Source of the DNA: Chara braunii
Lineage: Eukaryota; Streptophyta; Charophyceae; Charales; Characeae
Reading direction: 5' to 3'
DNA: 31,604 bases
Assembly: GCA_003427395.1 (NCBI GenBank)
Contig: BFEA01001162.1
Location: 20,643 to 52,246, forward strand
Shown here: piece by piece, positions 9,456 to 18,330 of the stretch
How the letters are laid out: each line of letters begins with the position of its first letter
How positions within the stretch are numbered: position 1 is the stretch's first letter
Notes under the pieces: model-generated
What the model saw: the letters and a program-made list of their open reading frames with translations, nothing else
Told to the model about the DNA's origin: nothing
The model's database searches: none
Translations under genes and position numbers: made by a program

Positions 9456-10594
9456 CCCGGCTTATTGTTTGACTCTACCAGCATTGATTGTTTGAGTTGT
9501 GGCTGCCTCCCCCCTGATCCAGACCCTGATTGTGGGCAGTGCATTCCCAAGTGCCCTCTGCCCCTGCATTTGAAACAAAACGGGTTCGATTTGGTGGAGA
9601 TGAAGACTGTGATGCGCTCGGTTCTTCTACGGAAAATCCAAACCTCGAGAAATTTCGGTGGCGCGCCCGATTTGACTTCCAAACAGACCACCTTGGAGTC
9701 ATGGTTAGGAGCAAGGAAGTCAGGGCTCGCTGGAAGCCACTCAATGATCGGGTTATTTGGGTATTCCTCGAGTAATCGTTGCTGCACGAAGTTGTGCATG
9801 CCTTCCGACAGGTTATCAAATTGCACCAAAAAATTTTCTCTCATCATGTTCTGTCTATGTCTTGAGGCTTCCGCAGGTGGTGGCTGAGGAGGTTTCCAAG
9901 CCTGAATCGTGACCACCGATCCGTGGCATCTGAGTGAACCGAGTGACAAGAGGAATTGAGCGTACACCAGATCCACACATACTATCATCACGGTGAATCT
10001 ACCCTGTTTATGATATGAAACTTCTGGTTCAGTGCCTGGGATATGCTCTAGTCCTCTAATCCGCTCCATCACCCATTTCCTCTTATCATTCAATGACAAC
10101 TCTCTGTTTTTGCCTGAGAAGTTAAATAAGACCGCGTGTCGAGCATAGAGGTCGTGCAGCGTTTGCAGGTCTTGCTCTGGATACTCCCATACGTCTACTT
10201 CCTCCTCCTTCCCTTCCTGCCCCATTATCACCTCCTTTGTGATTTTTATTGGGGTTGTGATTTTTGTCTTTTCCATCAGAAAGCCGAGTGCCTTTTGCCC
10301 AGGGCTCTTGATTGGGTGGGTCGACCCCGAAAATGATGTGCCCTGAGACGCAGGTACACTACCCCCCTGACTCTCCCCCCTTTCCTGTGTCTTCAAGCGG
10401 TCGTTCTCCCTTCTGTCTCTTTCAGTGACTGCCCTTTTTTCTGCCCTTTCTTTCTTTTTCGCCTTTTTTTTTTTTTTTTTTTTGTTGCCCTTTTTATTTG
10501 TTCTTGCAGCTCCCCTTTTACGATGCCTCTCATGTACAAGGCTCACCATGTTCATTGTGGCTGAACATGAACTGCCCACATCCCGGTGTGCCAT
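9443..10594 (-). pseudogene. LINE-A ORF1 N-terminal part with CCHC zinc knuckle
   Basis: 383 codons starting at the first methionine (10594). It opens with a very basic stretch with a poly-lysine run. Residues about 120-250 resemble the RNA-binding, DUF4283-like N-terminal domain of plant LINE ORF1 proteins (blocks VDVWEYPEQD, KWVMERIRGL, EVSYHKQGRFTVMIVCVD, VVTIQAWKPP). A zinc knuckle CFKCRGRGHLGMHC (CX2CX4HX4C) lies near residue 345-358. The role, by family, is RNA binding in the ribonucleoprotein. Relative to LINE-B, two bases are missing just after NKPG (about 9455), which closes the frame at 9443 and separates it from the rest of ORF1. Confidence 0.88.
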
Positions 10595-10640
10595 TACGGC
10601 CCACTTGCACGCTATGGGGGTGGAGTTCTATAGGAAGTGA

Positions 10641-10914
10641 GGGGCGGGGGAGGGAGAAGGGGAAGAGGAGGGAAGTGTAGGGGCAAAAAACAGAACAGAC
10701 GAAAGATGAACTTCACAGGGTTCTCAATACTCACCACTAGAGCAGACTACTCTAGAATGGCACAAGAGGCCAGTCAATGTTTTCGCTGCAGGGAATTTTG
10801 AGTTGAGGAGCAGCCGTTGGCTATGGTAAGCGGGCACCCATACAGACAGGACAGGAACAGTTCGGGTGTGGACTGTGGAAGCACCACATCCAATTCTCGC
10901 AGTTGCAGTTGTTT
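10641..10914. other. Unassigned DNA beyond LINE-A
   Basis: Begins with a purine-rich stretch (about 10630-10680) that may still be LINE-A 5' UTR, then unremarkable sequence. No gene recognised. Confidence 0.4.
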
Positions 10915-11226
10915 CATTGATGTGTGTGTGTTGTCATGTTCGCTATACACAACTACACAGAAAAAGCATGACTGCGCCAGAGTCTTCTGTTGCCGACTCA
11001 TCAGAAGGTTGAACCCTAACAGTCTGGCCAGGTTGCATTTGACTGATGGATTAGGACTCACCTTGCCGCCCATTGATGTGTGTGTGTTGTCATGTTTTCT
11101 ATATATAGCTACACAGAAAAAGCATGACTGTGTCAGAGTCTTTCGTGGCCGACTCATCAGGAGGTTGAACCCCGACAGTGTGCCCAGGATTCATTTGACT
11201 GATGGATAAGGACTCACCCCGTCACC
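10915..11226. repeat. 156-bp tandem duplication
   Basis: Two diverged direct repeats, 10915-11070 and 11071-11226, each starting CATTGATGTGTGTGTGTTG and ending near a GATGGAT(T/A)AGGACTCACC block. The unit is a multiple of three, so open frames on both strands (for example 11157-10774, minus, and 10817-11209, plus) run through both copies. No domain is recognised and I treat these frames as by-products. On the minus strand each unit has a CTGATGAGTC element with a small stem before it (see findings). Confidence 0.85.
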
Positions 11227-11561
11227 CAGAATTAGCTACATCCCTGAGAAAAATGGTCAACTTTACTGACACCCATCCTGCAATCCTTGCAGACTGTTGG
11301 TCCAAAACCCTGCAAAGAATGGCAGTAAGTTTTAGAAACTAGTCTGTGTGCGACGTGCGTGTGTTTGTCTGACTGTCACCACGACAACCCCTTTTCCACC
11401 CAGATGAGTAGGTCCAAAAACGAAACAGCTTTACCTCACATATCTATCAAGTACAGTAGTGCACTTTGGGAAGCAAATGGGAAAAAAGGCAGACAATATG
11501 GAGCACAGTAAAACCATTGTTTGCATTTTCCTGTGCAGTTTGTTCTTCTCTTTCCTCCAGG
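11227..11561 (+). other. Gene-like host segment, paralogue B
   Basis: Contains a possible small exon at about 11290-11322 (CTTGCAG before it, GTAAGT after it), then a likely 3' splice site (TTCCACCCAG) followed by ATGAGTAGGTCCAAAA near 11403-11420. The region from about 11360 matches segment A (1890-1960). It has an insertion of roughly 80 bases before the shared GGCAGACAAT block (about 11490). It ends, like segment A, with a pyrimidine tract and CAGG (CTTTCCTCCAGG) directly against a T run. No protein family is recognised. Confidence 0.45.
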
Positions 11562-11575
11562 TTTTTTTTTTTTTT
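11562..11575. repeat. T14 tract at gypsy/host boundary
   Basis: Fourteen T residues separate host segment B from gypsy-derived sequence. On the minus strand this reads as an A tail following the gypsy fragment. Confidence 0.8.
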
Positions 11576-12064
11576 AACACAAAGCCCCTTCTATTCTGGG
11601 GGACCGCAATCCGGTTGGTAGTCGCGGATGAAGCTGTCCTGCAAGTCGTCGTCAACCACGAATGTCAAGTAGACCGCGGTACAAAGGTCTGGGCGCAGCG
11701 AAAGAGCATCTGCAAAACGGTTTGACTTCCCCCGGATGTGATCGGGGAAGAAGTCCAAGTGGTCGATGAAAGCCATCCAACGGGCGATGGTACTATTAAT
11801 CGTGTCTTGGGTCTTATAGAAGACCAACGGATTGTTATCCTTCACCCATCAGAATTGACTTCGACCGGGAAGAACATGCCACCACCGCTACCGCCCGTGT
11901 ACAAAGGCCAACAACTCCTCCTTCCGTGCGTCATCAATCAAGTGCACGGCGGACACCTTCTTGCTAAAGTACTCGACCAGGTGCAAATCCAAACCATCGT
12001 GTTGCTCGAGGATGGCACGATGTCATAGCCGGACGCATCAGTAGTGACGTGAATCGGCAAAAGC
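11576..12064 (-). pseudogene. gypsy RNase H fragment
   Basis: The frame 12064-11938 contains LPIHVTTDASGYD, the first RNase H catalytic-aspartate block of Ty3/gypsy polyproteins. The frame 11845-11591 contains the end of the domain: VFYKTQDTINSTIARWM, FFPDHIRGKSNRFADALS (the H-x-x-G-x-x-N-x-x-A-D-A-L-S signature) and a downstream DYQPD. A frameshift separates the two near 11845-11938. It is the continuation of the RT at 18331-19200, displaced by the PLE insertion. The gypsy homology ends shortly after DYQPD, before the T tract. Confidence 0.83.
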
Positions 12065-12829
12065 GGGTTATTTTCGAGCTTGCCACAATACTCAAGAAAT
12101 GCTACGAGGGGTGGGCTACCCCTGAATAAACCAGTAGACAAGATCGACATTGCAACCTAGCTCACAATTTCAAAAAACGTTCTAGAAAGACGACAAAGAT
12201 CTGCAAATATGCATCCGCAGAGATCGGTGGGATACTTCAACACTCACGGTTGCAGGGAAATGTTCAAGAAAGACGACAAGGATCTGCAAGACCAATGAAT
12301 AGGTATGCATCCGCGCAGAAAGTACTCCAGCTCAGAAGGGTACTAACGAAAAAGCTTAGGACAAGTCGGGGACCCCTAGATGTTGGCATAAAAAGGGACC
12401 GACCCAGTGAAGCACTGGCAGATCCTTGGCATTTTGTAGAGAACGGATCAAGGATCCGCGATATTCTGACCGATTTCGGGAATCGATCCCGTAAGCTTAG
12501 TCAACAGAGTATTCTCAACTTTATATATTTAATAAGTTTATTTTTATTATTTAGTGTGTTTTTTAGGAGAAGAATTGAAGAAATCCGTAACACTACTAGG
12601 ACCATGGATTGAGTAACGTTTTTTCGATTCCGTACTCACGGGCTACCGTGTTCCAATGAATCGACGGAGACTACTTTTGGATAAATAGTGAGGGTAGACA
12701 CTCTCATACACAGACTGAGTGGCATGAGGAGAAGGTATGTGAGTGGTAATGTTATCACACCACTAGCAATGTTGTTTATGCCGCGATATTAAACCTCAGA
12801 CGACATTGTTATTTTGAGTTTTCATCTCT
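12065..12829 (+). repeat. PLE left pseudo-LTR
   Basis: Direct repeat of 17563-18330, estimated by eye at about 90% identity. It starts GGGTTATTT at 12065 (17563 in the other copy) and ends TTTTCATCTCT at about 12829. It contains the last about 20 codons of the RT ORF plus the 3' UTR. A GATCCTTGG/CAAGGATC inverted pair (about 12421-12457) and the nested hairpin at 12624-12664 are conserved between the copies. Confidence 0.88.
12624..12664 (+). other. Conserved nested hairpin in left pseudo-LTR
   Basis: Outer stem TCGATTC/GAATCGA (7 bp) encloses an inner stem CACGG-GCTA-CCGTG. In the right copy (18125-18165) the outer stem is 8 bp and the inner stem 6 bp. Confidence 0.65.
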
Positions 12830-12970
12830 ACTTGAGCCGAGTGAACGATCCTGCGGTTGTGCTTGGCCACACTCACTCGGGGCCGTGCGTCTACCACCTA
12901 CCTACTCACATGCTCATTAGCTCCCGAGCAGGTTGGATGACGCACGTGCGCCCACTGTGTTGGTTTTATC

Positions 12971-13045
12971 ACGCCATATTTCATCATATTTGATCATATT
13001 TCATCATATTCCATCATATTTCATCATTATTTTATCATTATTACA
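12971..13045. repeat. 10-bp AT-rich tandem repeat
   Basis: About five phased units of TCATCATATT, degrading rightwards, just downstream of the left pseudo-LTR in the presumed PLE 5' UTR. Confidence 0.85.
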
Positions 13046-13123
13046 TCTTCGACTTATTTTGCTTCATTACTTCCTCTTGCGGATTACCTTCTTCTCTATG
13101 GCGGGGATCTGAGGCCGTGCACA

Positions 13124-14389
13124 TTGTTATTTCTGACACACGTCGGAAAGGAGAGTGACCTCCTAACATTGTGCAACTGCATTTGCCCCACATCTAGAAG
13201 TTCCCGTGCTACCCGTGCTCGGAACGTCGAAGTAAGGAGGGGACCGTCGGACGACAACAGAAGACGCAGTTGCCACCTACGAAGACATGTGGACAACCTT
13301 CAGCGGAACGTCAGAAGATCGTCTGCTCGTATGTACACAAGTGGTGGGGGTAGTGGCTGCGGAAGGGGAGGGGGAAGGGGACGGTGGTCGGGCTGTCGAA
13401 GGTATTGGATGGAATACCAAACGACACCGTCGACACCGCCGACCTCCGCTGGACTTGTAGCTCCACCTGCAAATCCATCCCCAACCGCGCCAGTATCTGC
13501 CCCGCCGGCAGTGTATCCACCAGTATCCCCGACTCAGCCACCGCCTGGGAGTTGGAACTATAGCCAAGGCTATGGCCCTCCAAGACGCGAACCAGCAGTG
13601 AACGGTTTTCTGGGACCTGGCAATCGGGCATGGTTCACAAAAGAACACCTCGAACTCATCGAGAAATGGAGAATTCGAGATATGGAGGAAGAATCCAAGA
13701 ACAAGCCAGGAAAATCAGTCGTGACAGGAGAAAGTAGCAAGAACGCTGTAGGTTCAAAGAAACAACGTGAGAAGAACACAGAAGACGGAGCGCAAGGAAT
13801 GAAGTCGTGGATGGCAACGAATTTTGGAGCCGCACTAAAGCGCACCAATGAGAAGCTGGACGCAGTCGACAAGAAAACGATGGCCGCAAACCTCGAAAGG
13901 GACAAAATCATACAGATGATGTCTGAACTCGAGGCAGGGAATGGAAAAGGAGGAGAAGGAGGGAGTAACGAGAAGAGGAAACGAGTGTTAGGAGCTAACT
14001 CACCCGCTGCGGACAGAAGCCGATCACATTCTCGAAGTGGAGGTGTCAAAATCCAACAACCAAGTATCCTACTTTCCTCTAACGAAGAAGGAAAAGGGAA
14101 ATGGCGCCAAGAAGCAACGAGCGAAGGAAATGCGCCTGAGACGAAGAAAGACACAGACCATGTTAGACTGGACGAAGTCATGAGGATGCTAGCAGAGATT
14201 CAGGCAAAGGTGGACAAACAACCAGAGCCAAACGAAGTCGAGAAAGTCGCACCAGAATCCGAAAAAACAAGCGTGTCACAAACGAGAATCCCACCGATAA
14301 GAGCGAAGAATCAGGAGACGAAGAAGGGGAAAGATTGCGAAGCAATAGAGGAAGCTACTCCGCAAGTGGAAGGCAAGAAATTGGGATAG
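13124..14389 (+). CDS. PLE ORF1: gag-like low-complexity protein
   Basis: 421-codon open frame, the longest intact one in the PLE. The true start may be the later methionine at about 13331 (MYTSGGG), after which the sequence is cleaner. Features in order: a Gly/Arg-rich patch (SGCGRGGGRGRW), a Pro/Thr-rich stretch of about 60 residues, a short ordered-looking block (RAWFTKEHLELIEKWRIRD), a Lys-rich region, a predicted coiled-coil (KRTNEKLDAVDKKTMAANLE), an Arg/Ser patch (DRSRSHSRSGG), and an acidic-basic tail. There is no zinc knuckle and no recognised domain. Its position upstream of the RT suggests a structural or nucleic-acid-binding ORF1 by analogy with other retroelements. That is inference. 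Confidence 0.55.
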   Translation: MLFLTHVGKESDLLTLCNCICPTSRSSRATRARNVEVRRGPSDDNRRRSCHLRRHVDNLQRNVRRSSARMYTSGGGSGCGRGGGRGRWSGCRRYWMEYQTTPSTPPTSAGLVAPPANPSPTAPVSAPPAVYPPVSPTQPPPGSWNYSQGYGPPRREPAVNGFLGPGNRAWFTKEHLELIEKWRIRDMEEESKNKPGKSVVTGESSKNAVGSKKQREKNTEDGAQGMKSWMATNFGAALKRTNEKLDAVDKKTMAANLERDKIIQMMSELEAGNGKGGEGGSNEKRKRVLGANSPAADRSRSHSRSGGVKIQQPSILLSSNEEGKGKWRQEATSEGNAPETKKDTDHVRLDEVMRMLAEIQAKVDKQPEPNEVEKVAPESEKTSVSQTRIPPIRAKNQETKKGKDCEAIEEATPQVEGKKLG

Positions 14390-14991
14390 TAGAGTATATG
14401 CGCCAGTGTCTTGAACACTATATGGATATGACTGGGAAGAAGGTCAAAAGCTTATGAACGACACTCAATGTGAAGTGGGAGAGGAAGGACAGAGGGGCAT
14501 GGGATTTAGCGAAACAGGACACTGATGAATTCACCAAGCTAATCAACGGTGGCGACGAGTGCGATGTCGACACAGAGACCGACTCGGAGCAAGAAGACCA
14601 AGAATGAAGACACGTCGGGACAGATGAGAATGACTCCGAGGACGTGTTTGGAAATTGATTACCATCAAAGAAGAGCCTACTTCGTGCCCTACGCAAGATC
14701 TGTGCAGCCATCCCTAGATGGGATGGTGAACTTAAGCTTGATCTAGAAAGATTGTTCAGACAAGGCACAATTTTGGCTTGCTGCCTAGGTTATGCTAACA
14801 GGGGACGGACGTTTATTGAGTACTGGAAATGCATTGATTTTGAACGCCTGGTAAACACGAATGGCGTTAAGTCTTGTGCTTATCTAATTATCTCTCCCTT
14901 CGTAAGCAAGTTTATGTTGGGCAAACCAGCAGGAACCTACTTACAAGATGGCGAGAACACTCCTGATCCGCAAACACGAATCCCACTTTTA

Positions 14992-15045
14992 AAGTTCATA
15001 GAATGCTTGAAGTTCATAGAATGCTTGAAGTTCATAGAATGCTTA
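14992..15045 (+). repeat. Three tandem 18-bp in-frame units
   Basis: Three copies of AAGTTCATAGAATGCTTG (last base of the third differs), encoding LKFIEC three times within the PLE ORF2 fragment. Likely replication slippage. Confidence 0.95.
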
Positions 15046-17207
15046 GTAAAGTCGGGACGGATGCATATTGCATTATTCCTCTTTGTATATGAGAAAAAAG
15101 CGAACTGTTAAGAATTGAAGAACATATCATTAAGGATGAGAATCCTGGTCTTAACAGTAGGAGATCCCCTCAAAAGAAAAAAACACAGAAATCCAGAAAA
15201 AAGAAGAAGAAAAGACAAGTGCACACCAATACATGGCGTCCAATCATTTTTACTTCTGACTTATTACCTGGAGAACCCACCTTTGATATCATGAAGATAC
15301 TAAGAAAAACAAAAAAGACAAGTTATCATCTCTACCCCGGGAGGCAATAAATGGTTGCATGCATGGCACTTAATGTGTTTGGTTTATGGGGATTCAAAAT
15401 TATGTAACAACGAAGGCAATTTTCTATTAAAAAATCTTAAAGAATCTTTCCAAAAAGGGGGCGAATGTGAACTCATCTGCCTTGTTCGAAATGAATGTGA
15501 GACAGATAGAAAAAGTCTGAGTTGATTTCGTTTTTAAGAGCTCCTTAGAAAAGACAATGCACATTAAAGGAAAAAGACGACGTTGAACTGTTATCAATGC
15601 TGAAATGTCTCAAAGGTATAAATAACACGCACGAAAGACATATCATTAGGAGCCTGATCTCGACTGAACTGAAAAAGAAACTTGGCTTTAATCCCAGACA
15701 AAGGATAGTTGTGAAAATTCCTTTTTGTCCTACTATAGACAAGCGAATAGTGAGGAGGGAACTATGTGGATGGATCGAGGAAAAGATGAGTCCTCAGGAG
15801 CTTACCAACCTGATGCAAAAGAAGATGCGTGTTGTCTGGACCAAGATCAAGACCGTAGCAGATCTTTTGCAGAATCATTTTGATAACAATCCGGAGTGCC
15901 CCTGCCATATGTATGAACTGCCCAAAATAGACGGGCATGTACGGGTTAGGCTAAGCGATATTCCCGAAATCAATCCTTTTCTCTTCAATTCACGGAACGT
16001 ACCATATCCAGAGCGAATTCAAAACTTATCAGTAGTCAGCGACGCAACTGAAGCCAATCGAGCCTGCAAAACCACAGGACGGAATGATCACATGTGAATA
16101 TGTGCACGGGGTAAGACAAACCTTTTATGGGCTCGTTTTATCTGGACAAGAATACTGGGGCAACTCTCGTTGAATGCCCTGTGTTGTACATTGGGAGTAT
16201 GTTGAAGACATTCAACAATAACCCTGATTTCGAGAGGATCGAAAGATCAGAGAATGATGTACTCCAATCAATATTGAATTTAAAACCAAGAATCATCATC
16301 GCATTGGAAAATGGGATAACAAAGGTAAGATACAAGATACATTCATCATGAGTAAGGAAAAATACCTAGACAAGGAAAGGTCGATTTGTCCTTCTTACCT
16401 ACACCCTGCTAGGAATGTAAGTAAGGACCTCGTAAAAGCATCGAATCTGATGATTTTGAAGAAAAAGGATGGACATTTTAATTTAACTGCGGGACGAGAC
16501 CTAAAAAGTACACTGGTGGGGATGCAAGAGAAATCTCGAAGAGAAAATCTTGAAATTATCGCGTGAACCTATGATAAAGAAATGTTTTAAAAAATCCCGC
16601 ACAGCGAAGTGAGATCGACCATCCACTGAATTTTTGGGAAATACAGAGAAAAAGGGAAGCATTGGGTGCGCACCAAGAATCAAGCGAAAGGAGCCACCTT
16701 TGGAAAATCCACAGGTGAAAAAGGGTGGTGGTCCATAAGACTCACAAATCTCGACAAACTTGTGAGTTTTCTTTTGGATAATGTCTATTTTAGATCAGTA
16801 GGAACATTAATGAAACAGGACAAAGGAATCCCTATAGGTGGACAATCAAGCCCACCACTAGCTGCCTTGGTATGCATGTATTCTGAAGAAATGTTCCTAA
16901 ACTCATTCGGGTGTGACAAAAAACGAATCTGCGGAAAAAGATATGTAGACGACTTGTTTTTGATGGGTCTTTAAAAAAAAAATGACAAGAATGGTGAGAA
17001 AAAAAATGAATGAACGGTGGATAGAATTAATGAGTGGTACCACAAAGACCTGATATTGGAACAAACTGATACAAGGCAGAACATACTGAACTTCTTGGAG
17101 ATGTGGATTTGTGTTCTAAGTGAACCAGAGGAGGTCGTCACTATGCACAAATTTAAGAACGCTGAGAGCGTTTGGAAAGATCCCACCAAACCGATATTCT
17201 ATATTAC

Positions 17208-17512
17208 AAGGAGTTTCAATTCTTTTGGACCCAAGGAACAAAATTTCGCTACAATGACTAGAACGTTGTACATGATTATGAATAATACTAACTCTGATGC
17301 ACTTTTACCGATGCTCCTAATGACCTTTCACAAAGAACAGAAAGGGGCAGGTTTCCCAACAAGGAGTTTCGATTCTTTTGGACCCAAGGAACAAATTTCG
17401 CTACACTGACTTGAACATTGTACATGATTATAAATAATACTAACTCTGATGCACTTCTATCGATGCTCCTAATGACCTTTCACAGAGAACAGAAGGGGGC
17501 AGGTTTCCCGAC
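17208..17512 (+). repeat. 153-bp tandem duplication in PLE ORF2
   Basis: Units 17208-17360 and 17361-17512 are about 90% alike. The second unit lacks one base, which shifts the frame of the RT thumb region. Only one copy would be needed to give a normal-length thumb. Confidence 0.93.
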
Positions 17513-17562
17513 ACCGTTCCTTTTATCTGTGCTACAAAGATTCGCTACAAAGGTCGAAGGGA

Positions 17563-18330
17563 GGGTTATTTCTGAGCTTGCCACAGTACTCAAGAAATGC
17601 TATGAGGGGTGGGCTACTCCTGAATAAACCCAGCAGACAAGATCGCCATTGCAACCTAGCTCACGATTTCAAGAAACGTTCTAGAAAGACGACAAAGATT
17701 TACAAATATGCATCCGTAGAGATCGGTGGGATACTTCAACACTCACGGTTGCTAGAAAATGTTCAAGAAAGACGACAAGGATCTGCAAGACCAGCGAACA
17801 GATATGCATCCGCAACGGGAAGTACTCCAGCTCAGAAGGGTACCAACGAAAAAGCTCAGGACAAACCAGGAACCCCTAGATGTTGGCATAAAAAGGGACC
17901 GACCGAGTGAAGCACTGACGGATCCTTGGCGTTTTGCAGAGAACGGATCAAGGATCCACGACATTCTGACCAATTTTGGGAATCGATTCCATAAGCTTAG
18001 TCAGCAGAGTATTCTCGACTTTAATAAGTTTAATAAGTTTATTTTTATTATTTAGTGTGTTTTTTAGGAGAAGAATTGAAGAAATTCGTGGCACCGTTAG
18101 GACCATGGATTGAGTAACGTTTTTTCGATTCCGTACACACGGGCTACCGTGTTCCAAGGAATCGACGGAGAGTACTGTTGGATAAATAGTGAGGGTAGAC
18201 ACTCTCATACGCAGACTCGGTGGCATGAGGAGAAGGTTTGTGAGTGGTAATGCTATGACGCCACTAGCAATGTTGTTTATGGTGCGATATTAAACCTCGG
18301 GCAACATTGTTATTTTGAGTTTTCATCTCT
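17563..18330 (+). repeat. PLE right pseudo-LTR
   Basis: Contains the end of the RT ORF (stop at 17625-17627) and the 3' UTR, ending TTTTCATCTCT against gypsy RT sequence at 18331. Notable conserved structures are the inverted pair GGATCCTTG (17920-17928) / CAAGGATCC (17949-17957) and the hairpin at 18125-18165. Confidence 0.9.
18125..18165 (+). other. Conserved nested hairpin in right pseudo-LTR
   Basis: Outer stem TCGATTCC/GGAATCGA (8 bp) and inner stem ACACGG-GCTA-CCGTGT (6 bp) with a four-base loop. The equivalent in the left pseudo-LTR is at 12624-12664 and keeps both stems. Confidence 0.7.

Larger units (their letters stand above)
2091..10640 (-). mobile_element. LINE-A: near full-length non-LTR retrotransposon, decayed
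   Basis: About 8.5 kb on the minus strand. In transcription order it holds ORF1 (10594-7480), ORF2 with APE endonuclease, RT and C-terminal zinc finger (7438-3221), a 3' UTR (3220-2107) and a 16-base poly(A) (seen as T at 2091-2106). The domain order matches L1-clade plant LINEs. The RT, finger and 3' end match LINE-B and LINE-C on the plus strand. Several frameshifts make it non-autonomous now. The 5' boundary (about 10640) is approximate, because the only other 5' copy (LINE-B) differs upstream of ORF1. No target-site duplication was found. Confidence 0.88.
14390..17627 (+). pseudogene. PLE ORF2: reverse transcriptase, decayed, no endonuclease seen
   Basis: Pieces in order: 14752-15111 (RGRTFIEYWKCIDFERL onward), 15597-16097 (166 codons, with a CPCHMYELPKIDGHVRVR block), 16348-16566, the RT core 16666-16974, then the RT thumb and end 17017-17627. 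The core has YFRSVGTLMKQDKGIPIGG (PLE motif B context), an LAALVCMYSE block and the catalytic RYVDDLFLMG. After it, NFLEMWI and the thumb block (LLMTFHKEQKGAGFPTPFLL) follow PLE order. The protein ends at a stop at 17625-17627 with no GIY-YIG motifs, and none is visible at the N-terminus. Multiple frameshifts and stops occur, mainly 15111-15597 and 16100-16660. Confidence 0.68.
12065..18330 (+). mobile_element. Penelope-like element (PLE) inserted in the gypsy element
   Basis: A 6.27-kb plus-strand unit flanked by two direct repeats of about 765 bp (12065-12829 and 17563-18330). Both sit between the RT and RNase H parts of one minus-strand gypsy element. The right repeat includes the 3' end of the RT ORF, and the left repeat begins at the equivalent point. 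This is the partial-tandem pseudo-LTR structure typical of PLEs. The RT core is of PLE type (see ORF2). Between the repeats are an AT-rich repeat, a gag-like ORF1 and the RT ORF. No GIY-YIG endonuclease motif is visible. A canonical LTR element is unlikely, since the repeats lack TG/CA ends and no primer site follows the left one. Confidence 0.72.

Noticed and set aside
10640-11575. A 3' LTR for the gypsy element
   Set aside because: No sequence resembling 22272-22574 was found at the left end, and the element stops after RNase H.
12065-12829. A hammerhead ribozyme in the PLE pseudo-LTR
   Set aside because: I looked for CTGANGA with GAAA on both strands of both copies and found no pair at proper spacing.
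13277-14181. Minus-strand frames opposite PLE ORF1
   Set aside because: Ser/Phe/Leu-rich mirror translations of the Lys/Glu-rich plus frame, with no domain.
12065-18330. The 12065/17563 repeats as true LTRs of an LTR retrotransposon
   Set aside because: No TG...CA ends, no primer site after the left copy, the right copy overlaps the coding end, and the RT is of PLE type.
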